Positions 45,371 through 57,345 of a stretch of 64,000 bases of DNA are shown here, piece after piece. Numbering within the stretch: position 1 is the first letter of the stretch; each line of letters starts with the position of its first letter. The notes under the pieces are model-generated. The model ran no database searches and was not told the origin of the DNA. It saw only the letters and a list, made by a program, of their open reading frames with translations. Source of the stretch: Irpex lacteus (Eukaryota > Basidiomycota > Agaricomycetes > Polyporales > Irpicaceae); the NCBI GenBank assembly GCA_001986395.2, contig MQVO02000003.1:868001-932000 (forward strand). The letters run 5' to 3'. A program made the translations under genes and the position numbers.

Positions 45371-47166
45371 GAATCGTTCCAGTCTGGAGTGGTGCGTTAA
45401 CGGCGCTTGTCCGTCACGCATTTCGTTGCCAAACCGTGGGAATTCTGCTTGTTACTGTTGTTACTACAGTAACACTTTTGTAGTAACAACTATAATTTGT
45501 GAATTAAGAAGTCAAATCTTGCTCATTTTACATGTTTAATACACCAAATTGTAGCTATTGAGAAGATCTATCAGATTATAATACAATCTTGAGAACATAT
45601 GGTCTATAAGAAAAGATATGAGCTGGATGGCTTTGGATGAGGACTTGCCATTTAAACTCAGTCAAACTCCGATTTAAGCGCCCAAGCGCGCAAACAACTT
45701 GCAACTGCTGGCTTCAGAAGGTCGTGGGTTTAATCCCTCCTTGGGTCACATTTCATAACTTGCTTGTTTTGATCTATACAACATTGAAAAAATGCCCTAA
45801 ATTACATAAAATAATCACTGAACAAGTTGATATATTTCTATAACTCAAAATCATGTTCACACTTATTAATTTACAGCATGTGATTAGTGGACAACAAAAT
45901 TGCATGTAATCTCAATGCCACCAGTTGTATGCTCTATGTTCAGCAGTAATAAAATGACCAATGTACTTACGGATTATATTATCATTTTATCACATTTTTG
46001 TATTATGTTGGGATAAAGCTTTAGGCCGAATGAAAAAGTGGCACCCAGGGGATTGGAACTTGCAACCTTTTAAGCTGAGGAAGTACATAATCAGATTTGA
46101 CTAAAAAGAGCCAAAATTGCGGAAGCAAATCAAATGACCTCTGTTTTTGGCTAATATCATACTAGTAAGCAGATCACAACCCAAAAGGGTAGGTACATGG
46201 GCTCCTATTTTATTAAAAGCCTGAAAAGTGGCCACATCAATAAAATAAGAGTTTCTAGGCCATTAAATGACTGACAGACAAATGCTTTCGCTTCAGATTG
46301 CCTAAAAGGGTAATGGAGTGCTCTCACCGCCTTCCTGGGCGCCTGGGCGCTTATTTTGTCGCTTTACTCCTTTGGGATGGTGTCTCATGACACAAACATA
46401 TGCAGGTGTCGGAAATTAAAAAAATATGTTTTCTGGACCGGATTTCGCCCAGGATTCCGAATCTGATCTCAGAATTTCGATAGCTGCACCGGTTCAGCAG
46501 ATATTTGAGGAACATTGAATATATTTCGCATTTTTTAACTTTCCCAAATTTAATACACTGGATATAGGGGTAGCAGTAGTGGCATGGCTTGGAAAGGTTA
46601 GGATTATGATTCTAACATATATGGCCTGTCTCTACATCACCAATTATAGGTGTATTTCTGAACATTTTTCCAACTCAAAATGAGCTTGCAGCAAAATTGT
46701 GATGAAAAATACATTAAAAGCCCTAGACCTTGTGCCAATTATCTAAGCAGTATTATGAGGAGTTCAGAACAAGCACCGTTTTGTGGGTGTTTGCTCTGAA
46801 CTCCTCGTAATACTGCTTACATGAGCACAAAAGAATATATTCATGTGGTAAAATGAAGGTTCGAACATTTCTTTCCAAGTTTGCCATGTCATACAGCCAA
46901 AACATGATATCATAATGCAACATGTCTGATGTCATCAAAACATAACCCAATTAAGTAATAGCTACGGACTTTTCTTGTAATAAAATACAAATAATCACAG
47001 TATCATAAAAATGATTGTTTTTACCTATCAAATAAGTAATAGATGTACTGTGCTTTGTCTATGAATATCAAAACGGATAACTGTACATACTCACTGTCTT
47101 TGAAGTGTATAGGCACTTATTTTCAGGAATCGTTACTTGCCACTTGATGGCCTCACTCCTCCAAGT
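45371..47166 (+). mobile_element. Family-3 rolling-circle-like element, about 1.8 kb
   Basis: The left part matches family 2 from GAATCGTTCCAG onward (GGTGCGTTAACGGCGCTTGTCCGTCACG), but the first 20 bp or so are diverged, so the exact 5' end is uncertain. The 3' end GGCCTCACTCCTCCAAGT at 47166 has the inverted motif TCAGGAATCG about 30 bp inside. It contains AAGCGCCCAAGCGCGC, GGGCGCCTGGGCGCTTA (about 46340), T-arm-like segments on both strands (GGTCGTGGGTTTAATCC near 45720; AGTTCCAATCC on minus near 46050) and a hairpin at 46744-46819. No coding capacity. Confidence 0.62.
46744..46819. repeat. Hairpin with 25 bp arms (24 matches)
   Basis: Arms 46744-46768 and 46795-46819, with pairing partly extending inward. 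Unlike the other hairpins in the block it has no GGCGC core. Confidence 0.85.
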
Positions 47167-47541
47167 ATAGGCAGTACACACAATATTGACGAGCAGACTT
47201 TTCTGCAAAGGCCCTGCCTTTAGTGGGGGGCCTCATGAAGAGCTGTAATTGAATAAAGATTTACTAATAATGAGGGCTTTTGTAATAAAATGGTACATGG
47301 TCTGGTGAGAATATAGTTGTGAGATTGCAGTGCAAACTGCTCAAGCGGACAGCAGGAACATATCTCCTGACCACTGTTTCGCCTTATTTGAGTTCTTTTG
47401 ATTACGCAAGGGCTTGGCCCACGGAAGACAAAGCCGTTCTCGCGGGACGCCTTGCCCGTACCGCCTTTACTTTACGGCTCGCATTTCTATCTTACCTATC
47501 AATGAAGGAATCTCTCAAAGGGCGGGACACTTGGAACAAAC

Positions 47542-47773
47542 TTGCACAGGACAGTGATGATCTGGTGCCTCTTTGCATTTGCAACACCATTTGTTTATTG
47601 TGGGTCTGTAATTTTAATGTTGCGTGCGTCGGAGTATTCATTGACATCGGATCTATTTGACAAGATGTACACAGAGCTGATGGAAGATATGCATCTCGAT
47701 GAGTTTTATCAGGATGGCACTGTTGATTCATCTTCAACCTGTCACGTTGACTTTGTCGCTGGTGAACACACTT
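47542..47773 (+). pseudogene. Interrupted hypothetical ORF, 5' part
   Basis: Protein-like frame SDLFDKMYTELMEDMHLDEFYQDGTVDSS...VDFVAGEHT, cut at 47773 by the element 47774-51280. Its continuation is at 51281. True start and identity are unknown; a hydrophobic run (FVYCGSVILML) precedes it. Confidence 0.5.
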
Positions 47774-48225
47774 TCACGATTCCTGAGGTACGAAGAAGAA
47801 TCGTTCCAGTGCGACCTAGCACTTTGGACAACTGCGACATGTAACGCGAGTGGTCCCTCAGCGTCTAATTCTGCCAATACAGTGGGTAACAAATTCATTA
47901 GCATTTGCTTGTAGTTGGGCGCTTTTTTGATGTCAAACATATTTCAATTTTTACAGGGGCCATCACACAATCAACCTGCACAAAAACTACATCAGATGAT
48001 AGCCCTTGAGAAGACCTTTCAAATGACCCAACTTTCATATCAAAAGGTGGAGATTTGAGAAAGTTATGAGCTGGATGGCTTTGGATGACGACCTGAGATT
48101 TCAAACTCCGCTTCAAAGTGTTATAGGCACTTTGTAAGCATCTCAAGCACGTAGTATTACATACTGTACATGTATTTGAAGTAAGCCCATACTATAAGAC
48201 ATAGTATCAGACATGGTGTCATGTG

Positions 48226-48288
48226 TGGCATGATGCATGGCATGATTCCTAGCATGATTCCTGGCATGATTCCTGACATGATTCCTTG
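48226..48288. repeat. 12 bp minisatellite in copy III
   Basis: About five units of GGCATGATTCCT, the reverse complement of the unit in copies A and I. Confidence 0.85.
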
Positions 48289-48870
48289 AAAGACGAGGAT
48301 GACATATGAATTCAAAATTAGCCCACTGGCTATATACTTAATGCTCTAAACATGTCAGCAGGTATGTAGGTGGCCAAGAATTGATGAGATCAATAGAACA
48401 GTTCTGGTTAAACTACGGTTTGATACAGGTACACAGAGAGGAACTAAAAATATGACCCAACCAGTTTAGAACAAGTGATAGGCTTTTATTACAATAATCA
48501 GAGCCATATATCCTGGCCCTATAGAGTGTACCAATAAGCTGGAAAAGAAATTGTAATGATATGTTTGGTAGCAAACAAGATATGATTTTTTTCCCATTTC
48601 CTCCTGACCAAATATGTGTATAATTCGAGGTTTGTACATATTTTTGGCTTCAAATATGTCACTCATGAGCATCATAGTATATCAGAGGGCGTGACGTAAT
48701 ATATTCTGATTTTTCCGAATTTTATTGATGCACTTTCAGCCTTGAAAGAAAGGTGCAAAAAAGTGGCACCTGCAGGATTCGAACCGGTGACCTTTGGATT
48801 TCCATACTTGAAACATAGTAAACATGCACAAATAGAGCCCGGGCCACCTAGTAAGAGGATATCACGAGAA

Positions 48871-48910
48871 TTTGGAAACTGGCGCTGACCGGTCAGCGCC
48901 AGTTTCCAAA
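48871..48910. repeat. Perfect 40 bp palindrome
   Basis: Twenty bp (TTTGGAAACTGGCGCTGACC) followed directly by its exact reverse complement, no loop. An almost perfect version is at about 53526-53565 in copy II. Decayed versions are in copies A and B, and copy I has lost one arm. Confidence 0.95.
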
Positions 48911-51280
48911 ATGGCATCATTAGCAATGTGTCAGCACATTCATAACCTATGATATAAAAATATTTAAATACATGAAAATATATTTGAAAATGGATGTTGG
49001 GGGGCTTTCTAGCATAAGAATGAGTGCTAGGAGGCTTATTAGAGTATGTACTGATGGGTAAGACTTACTTACTATACTTTGTATAGGGTGTTTACCGGTA
49101 AGTAGAGGAATTTGATAACATAACTAGTAAGTGCTTGATGGGTAAGTAGATGTGTTTACTGTGTAAATATGAGTATATAGGAGATAAATAGGAGTAACAA
49201 AGCGGTAAGTAAGTTTGCTTACTTCAGTAACAACGGTAACAAACTTTATACTTACTGATAGTTGAAAAATTGAAAAATTGCATTAGTTCAGAGAACATCA
49301 AGAGTAGGTGCTACTAAATTGCCTAAAGAGGTAACACAGCATGTGGTTTACGTTCATGGGCGCTTATTTTGACAATTCACCCGTTTCTGATGCACATCAC
49401 ATGACATCAATATATTTTGATGTAAAATGGATATATATGTCATCTGGACCGGATTTTCCCCAGGATTCTGAATTTGAGCTCAGAATTTTGATAGGCAGAG
49501 TATTTCGAAATATATGAAGGAAATCTTCACAAAAAGTGTAAAGTATGAACACTTTATTAATATCTGAAGTGTTTTGAGAAATATTACAGTGGTAATAAAA
49601 GTTACTTACTGCAATAACAAAAGTAAGAAAAGTTTTGAATCGAAAAAATGAAATTCTTCATAGAACATTAAGCGTAGGTCTGATAGGCATTACTAAATTG
49701 CCTAAAGGAGTAACTCAGCATGTTGTTTGCGCTTATGGGCGCTTATCTTGACGATTGACCTGTTTTTATGCAGATCACATGAAATCAATATATTTTAATG
49801 TAAAATGGATATATATGTTACCTGGACCAGATTTTCACCAGGATTCTGAATCTGAGCTCAGAACTTTGATAGGCAATGAAAATGAGTGTTGGGGGAGCTT
49901 TCTAACGTAAGAATGAGTGCTGGAAGGCTCATTGGAGTATGTAAGGATGGATAAGACTTACTTACTATACTTTGTATGGGTTGTATACCGGTAAGTAGAG
50001 ATATTTGATGACGTAACTGGTAGGTGTTTGATAAGTAAGTAGATGTGTTTACTGTGTAAATATGAGTATATATGAGATGAATAGGGGTAACAAAGTGGTA
50101 AGTAAGTTTACTTAGTTCAGTAACAACAGTAACAAACTTTATACTTATCGATAGTTGAAAAATGATAAAAATTGCATCAGTTCATTGAACATCAAGAGTA
50201 GATTTGATAGGTGTTACAAAATTGCCTAAAGGAGTAACACAGCATGTTGTTTGCGTTCATGGGCGCTTATTTTGACAATTGGCCTGTTTTTGATGCAAAT
50301 CACATGACATCAACATATTTTGATGTAAAATGGATATATACGTCATCTGGACCGGATTTTCACCAGGATTCTGAATCTGAGCTCAGAATTTTGATAGGCA
50401 AAGTATTTCAAAAGATATGAAGAAAATCTTTACAAAAACGAAGAAGTTTGAACACTTTCACTAATATCTAGAGTGTTTTGAGAGACATTATAGTGGTAAC
50501 AAAAGCTGCTTACTGCAATAGCAATAGTAAGAAAAGTTTGCTTACCTAAATTTCAAAATCCAAAAACTTTGATGAATAAAACACTATAATAATTGTAGCA
50601 ACATATATTTATTATTAAGGTTACTTAATTGTGTAACTAGAGTAACAAACTTTGACTTGCTGCAAATGAAAAAACACTTTTATGTTGCCAGTTTTTCATT
50701 GCTTCAATGATTGCTATAACTGATAGACATTATTAAATTGCCCAAAAAGGCAATTGTCTCATTTCTTATTCCTTTTGAGTGCTTATTTTTATATTTTGCT
50801 TCTTTCGAATAGCATAACATGACATCAATGTATTTTGATGTCACAATCAATGCATACCATGCTGGGATTGTATTTTAACCAGAGTTCTGAATATGATCTG
50901 AAAAATTCAATATCTTCTCTGATTCAAAAGATATAGAAAAAATATTAGTTCTGTTGTACAGGTTGAATAATCTGTGAACTTTGCTTTGTATTACATAGTG
51001 ACATAAGTATGAGTTAAGCTTTAGCTTATTCATGATATTGCTTTGTCAAATCAAGTATCTTCTACAGCAACAAAAATGATTTTGTGATATGAGTAATTTC
51101 TAATCTTAATATGTTATGTTTTATTTAGATCAAGCGTGTATCATTTCTAAATTCTCTTACTAAATCTTGATTTGATAAATAACAACTCATATGATCATCC
51201 TAATTTATTATATATGCTGATACATCTCAGTAGGCTCAGGAATCGTGATTTGCCGCTTGCCGGCCTTGCTAACCACAAGT

Positions 51281-51489
51281 TGCTGAACAAAGCAGTGCTC
51301 ACAAGGATTAGCTGTTTGCTCGAGCTGAAGACACCATCTTCCTTCTCTTGTGCAGACATGGAGGACATGGTATGGAGCATCTGCGAATCAAATGAACTGG
51401 TGTTTGTTAGTGTGGGATCTCTGTTTGCTGGCTGTACATTGAATGGCCTGAAAGAGGGGCACAGAAAAGTGGAAGGCCGTGTACGATGA
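51281..51489 (+). pseudogene. Interrupted hypothetical ORF, 3' part
   Basis: Continues the frame broken at 47773: LNKAVLTRISCLLELKTPSS, CADMEDMVWSICESNELVF, GSLFAGCTLNGLKEGHRK, stop at 51487-51489. The two halves are in register, which fixes the insertion site. Identity unknown. Confidence 0.5.
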
Positions 51490-52404
51490 ATTCCTGGCAT
51501 TTTTAACCAACACTCTGCTCGCATTATAGCTCAAATTTGAGAGTGCATCTGTATCAGCAGCTGCAAGTGGGCTATTATGCATAACTCATGTGTCTTCATG
51601 ATCTTTTAGCGCAAAGGTCCAAAGCAAGTCTCAGTCATGGGTCCATTTAGGCCTCAATTGAAGTGTGCTAGACTCATATGAACGATCATACTGCTTTATT
51701 TGGATTCATACAAGTCTCCCATCAAGTCGCCCTCTAGTACTTCCAAGCCTAGTAAATTGAAGGAAGATCCAGACACATTTGGCCCAGATGAGAGTCAGTT
51801 GCCAGACATATCCTTAAATGTCCAGGCTTCGACAATTCAATACAATGATTATGCTTGATGAGATAGACTATGATTCACTGCTCGATGTAACATGTGCAAC
51901 TAGTCTGTGAATTCAATAGGTTCCCCGTATTGGATGCGAGAGCGTGGAACTGCTTTATCAACAAAAATTAAGCCTCGCACACTTTGATCATCCTGCCGAT
52001 CATGTTCGATCATTTTCGATCACTTCAGATGTTAATTAAAAAATTGAATTTTGAATAAAATATTCATATAGCTGACAAATACTGCGGAGTTTGAATATTG
52101 GTGGCAAACATTTCGACGGTTTGAGGCTGTGACTGACTGCCACATATTTTATTCCTCTTTCCAGGACAAAGCACCAGTGCTGACAACACCTTGGAGCAAC
52201 ATCCAGCCTATGAACAAATTTAGAAAGGCAATCAAGATGCCAACATTCTTCTGTCTGTCAAATGAGGCGTGAACCACAATGCAACAACAAATCAATAAAG
52301 TCAGAGTCAACAGGCGGTGATTCGAGTATAATCAGTCAGATCAAGGTGTATTGTCAATTGACTCTTCGTCAAAGTCATACTAACTGCCATCAGACAATGC
52401 ATAT
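51490..52404. other. Spacer with coding-like remnants
   Basis: The segment at 51700-51855 reads protein-like on the plus strand (SPIKSPSSTSKPSKLKEDPDTFGPDES), probably the rest of the broken gene or a downstream exon. The remainder shows nothing I can name. Confidence 0.35.
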
Positions 52405-54994
52405 TCACGATTCCTGAGGTACGAAGAAGAATCATTCCAGTGCGACCTAGCACTTTGGACAACTGCGAGATGTAACACGAGTGGTCCCTCAGCGTCTAAT
52501 TCTTCCAATACAGTGGGTAACAAATTCATTAGCATTTACTTGTAGTTGGGTGCTTTTTTGATGTCAAACAGTTTTCGATTTTTGTAGAGATGATCACATA
52601 TTCAATCTACACAAAAACTACATAAGATTATAGCCCTTGAGAAGACCTTTCAAATGACCCAACTTTCATATCAAAAGGTGGAGATTTGAGGAAGTTATGA
52701 GCTAGATAGCTTTAGATGACGACCTGAGATTTCAAACTCCGCTTCAAAGTGTTATAGGCACTTTGTAAGCATCTCAAGCACGTAGTATTACATACTGTAC
52801 ATTTATTTGAAGTAAGCCCATACTATAAGACGTAGTGTTGGACATGGTGTTATGCGTGGCGTGATGCATGGCATGATGCATGGCATGATTCCTGGCATGA
52901 TTCCTGGCATGATTCCTGGCATGATTCCTGACATAATTCCTTGAGAGACGAGGATGACATATGAATTCAAAATTAGTCCGCTGGCTATATACTTAATGCT
53001 CTAAACATGTCAGCAGGTATGTAGGTGGTCAAGAATTGATGAGATCAATAGAACAGTTCTAGTTAAACTACGGTTTAATACAAGTACACAGAGAGGAACT
53101 GGAAATATGACTGAACCAGTTTAGAACAAGTAATAGGCTTTAATTACAATAATCAGAGCCATATATGCTGGCCCTATGGAGTGTACCAATAAGCTGGAAA
53201 AGAAATTGTAATGATATGTTTGGTAGCAAACAAGATATGACTTTTTCCCCTCTTACTCCTAACCAAATATGTGTATAATTCGAGGTTGGTACCTATTTAT
53301 GGCTTCATATATGTAACTCATGAGCATCATAGTATATCAGAGGGCATGACATAATATATTAAGATTTTTTCCGAATTTTATTGATCCACTTTCAGCCTTG
53401 AAAGAAAGATGCAAAAAGTGGCAACTACAGGATTGGAACCGGTGACCTTTGGATTTCCATACTTGAAACATAGTAAACATGCACAAATAGAGCCCGGCCC
53501 ACCTAGTAAGAGGATATCACGAGAATTTGGAAACTGGCACTGACCGGTCAGCGCCAGTTTTCAAAATGGCATCATTAGCAATGTGTCAGCACATTCATAA
53601 TCTATGATATAAAAATATTTAAATACATGAAAATATATTTGAAAATGGATGTAGGGGGGCTTTATAGCGTAAAAATGAGTGCTAGGAGGCTCATTAGAGT
53701 ATGTAAAGATGGGTAAGACTTACTTACTATACTTTGTATAGGTTGTATGCCGGTAAGTAGAGGAATTTGATAACATAACTGGTAAGTGCTTGATGGGTAA
53801 GTAGATGTGTTTACTGTGTAAACATGAGTATATATGAGATGAATAGGGGTAACAAAGCAGTAAGTAAGTTTACTTACTGATAGTTGAAAAATTGAAACAT
53901 TGCATCAGTTCAGAGAACATCAAGAGTAGATGCTACTAAATTGCCTAAAGGAGTAACACAGTGTGTTGTTTACGTTTATGGGCGCCTATTTTGACAATTG
54001 GTTCATTTTTGATGCAGATCACATGACATCAATATATTTTGATGTCAAATGGATATATATGTCATCTGGACCGGATTTTCCCCAGGATTCCGAATCTGAG
54101 CTCAGAATTCTGATAGGCAGAGTATTTCAAAAGATATGGAGGAAGTACTCACAAAAGTTGAAAGTTTGAATGCTTTCAGTAATATCTGGAGTGTTTTAAA
54201 AGCCGTTACAGTGGTAATAAATGTTACTTACTGCAATAAAAAAAAGTAAGAAAAGTTTGCTTTACTCAAATTTCAAAATTCAAAAACTTTGATAAATAAA
54301 ACACTGCAATAATTGTGTCAATGTATTGATTAAAGTGATTTAATTGTGTAACTAGAGTAACAAACTTTCACTTGCTGGAAATAAAAAACACTTCCACGTT
54401 TATAATTTTCTACTGCTTCAATGATTGTTATAACTGATAGACATTATTAAATTGCCTAAAAAGGTAATTTTCTCATTTCTTATTCTTTTTGAGTGCTCAT
54501 TTTCACATTTTGCATCTTTTGAATAACATAACATGACACCAATGTATTTCTATGGCAAAGTTAATAGTGACCTTGCCGGGATTGTATTTTAACTAGGATC
54601 CTGAATACAATCTCAAAATTTCAATATCTTCTGTGGCTCAAAATATAGAGAAAATATTAGTGCTATTGTACGGGTTGAATAATCTTTGAACTTTGCTTTG
54701 TATCACAGAGTAACATAAATATGAGTTGAACTTTGTTTCATTCAAAATATTGCTTTGTCAAATCAAATGCCTTCTCCAGCAACAAAAAATGATTTTGTAG
54801 TGTGACTGATTTCTAATGTTAATGTATTACATTTTTATTTAGATCAAGTGTGTATTATTCTAAAATAGTGTTATCAAATGTCTTTTCAATAAATAACAAC
54901 TCATATGATCATCATAACTTATTATGTATATTGGTACATCTCAGTAGCCTCAGGAATCGTGATCTGCCGCTTGCCGGCCTTGCTAACCACAAGT
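52405..54994 (+). mobile_element. Family-1 rolling-circle-like element, copy II, 2590 bp
   Basis: Complete termini: TCACGATTCCTGAGGTACG at left and GGCCTTGCTAACCACAAGT at right, with the inverted subterminal copy CCTCAGGAATCGTG at 54950-54963. Flanks GCATAT^ATTAGA. It carries a longer 12 bp minisatellite (52858-52942) than copy III, the T-arm-like segment (about 53415-53445, minus), the near-palindrome at 53526-53565 and the GGGCGCCTA motif near 53978. No coding capacity. It lacks the internal duplication of copy III, so its length is probably closer to the family norm. Confidence 0.72.
52858..52942. repeat. 12 bp minisatellite in copy II
   Basis: About seven units of GGCATGATTCCT/GGCATGATGCAT, the longest array in the window. 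Confidence 0.85.
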
Positions 54995-55229
54995 ATTAGA
55001 TCTACCTTGGTCTAGAATTGATACATATAGCCTCCATACAATGAAGGACACAGTGACGTGAAGTGTCATGATTAGCAGGAGGCTAACCATAAGTGGCTTC
55101 AGAAGATACATGGTAAAGCAATTCATGCAGTGTCTGGCTAGTGAACTGAGTGGCATGAGGATCAGATCATGGCTGCAGTTTTGGGTTTTGAAGCCTAGGG
55201 AAGATAATCATCAAGTCTGTTACTTATAA

Positions 55230-56258
55230 CTAGAGAAATCCCGTGCGTTGCACAGGTGTTTGGATAACATTCCACGGAATCCACGCTCAGAGTTTGATAC
55301 AGAGAGAGAGCTCACAGCAAGTGAAATCCAACAGTATATGATTACGAATCTGTTTGAAAACTCGAAGGATTATATTGATGCTTCAGCTGAGCTTCGGCGT
55401 GACAGTCACAGAGCACCCGTACCTGCTGGCCAGAGCGCCAAAGGCGCAGAGGCCAGCAGTGACAGGTGCAGGCCTTCTTTGATCATGAAGCAGAATATCT
55501 TTGACTTTGTGTTGCACAAGCAGAGTATGCAAACACAGTTGCATCAGTGTGTTGACCCGCCACGAGAGGCTGCTGGGAGGAACACAGCTGGAAGCGAGCT
55601 CGAAGGTTCGAGTTGGGTGTGACGTCACGCATACAGTATTCGGGAAAACACACCAGTGACAGCCAATAGAAAGATGCGCTAGAAAAGCCAGCCACCAATA
55701 GAAAGCCAAGTTTGTCTCACGCAATCGTGACGCGTAGAACATGGTGGAGCGACTGCGACCCTCTTAATGTTAACTAGCAAAAACCCGTGCACTGCACGGG
55801 TGTTTAGATTATTTCATGATATTCCAAGTTCAGTGTTCGATGCGAAGAGCTCGAGAGAACTTGAGAGGAGATAAGTAAACTGTAATTCCAGTAGTTTGAA
55901 AAGTCAAAGGATGCTTCAGCTTCGATGTGACGGTCACAGAGCGCGCCCCCTGTTTGGTCATGAAGCAGAATCCGACTACACACTGCAGAAGCGGACCACA
56001 TATACATAGCTGGAAGCGAAGCATGAGCCTGCCCGCGAGAGACTTGAAAGAAAAACACAGGAAGTGAGCTCGAAAGTTCGAGCAGGGCGTGACGCCACGC
56101 TCGGGAAAATATGGCAGTCGGACAGCCAATGATACGACGTGCTAGGAAAGCTACCCACCAATAAAAAGTTGTGTTTGTCTCAGCCAATCGTGACGCGCAG
56201 AACGCGGTGGAGCGACCGCGACCCTCTTTATATTAAAGAGGATGAGGATTAAAGAGGA
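55230..56258 (-). mobile_element. Canonical non-autonomous Helitron, outer element (about 560 bp plus nested copy)
   Basis: Read on the minus strand it begins TCCTCTTTAATCCTCA at 56258, after an A, and ends with the hairpin CCTGTGCAACGCACGGG followed by ATTTCTCTAG at 55230, before a T. A 5' TC, a GC-rich hairpin about 10 bp before a CTAG 3' end, and an A^T target are the standard Helitron signature. The host site after removal is GACTA^TTATAAG. A second family member is inserted in it at 55774-56242. The plus-strand frame at 55248-55622 has no protein motif. Confidence 0.85.
55774..56242 (-). mobile_element. Canonical non-autonomous Helitron, inner element (469 bp)
   Basis: Minus-strand 5' end TCCTCTTTAATATAAAGAGG at 56242; 3' end ACCCGTGCAGTGCACGGGT hairpin, then TTTTGCTAG at 55774. 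It is inserted between A and T in the 5' terminus of the outer copy (CCTCA^TTAAC). Neither copy encodes Rep or helicase. Confidence 0.87.
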
Positions 56259-56407
56259 TAGTCTTATATTATTTTGAGATTGTACTCTCATTCAAACACC
56301 AGTAATATTTACTCGCGATGTAGCCCAAAGCCCTTGTATGACATCAATACTGTTAAGTACCACTACCACATTGTATCTGCATTGATAAATGTTGACTAGA
56401 AGGTGGG

Positions 56408-57345
<938 letters not shown>

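Larger units (their letters stand above)
47774..51280 (+). mobile_element. Family-1 rolling-circle-like element, copy III, 3.5 kb with internal duplication
   Basis: Complete at both ends: TCACGATTCCTGAGGTACG with terminal hairpin ACGATTC...GAATCGT at the left, GGCCTTGCTAACCACAAGT at the right. It interrupts a reading frame so that GAACACACTT^TGCTGAAC is restored when the element is removed with no duplication. It has the 12 bp minisatellite (48226-48288), the T-arm-like segment (48773-48800, minus), the perfect 40 bp palindrome (48871-48910) and three GGGCGCTTA motifs (49357-50266). It is longer than its sisters because the segment with GAGTGYTRGGAGGC...CTCAGAA is partly repeated (about 48985-49875 and 49876-50400). 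No coding capacity. Confidence 0.72.

Noticed and set aside
48771..48845. Functional tRNA gene
   Set aside because: The B-box and T-run are good, but the T-stem has mismatches, no matching 5' acceptor strand or clear D-arm is found at tRNA distance, and the segment repeats in every element copy.
53963..54169. 68-codon frame in copy II as an element-encoded peptide
   Set aside because: The frame is broken by stops and length changes in sister copies, so it is not conserved as a protein.
55248..55622. 124-codon plus-strand frame and the matching minus-strand frames at 55383-56187
   Set aside because: They fall inside the two canonical Helitrons, are parallel in both copies only because the copies are homologous, and show no domain.
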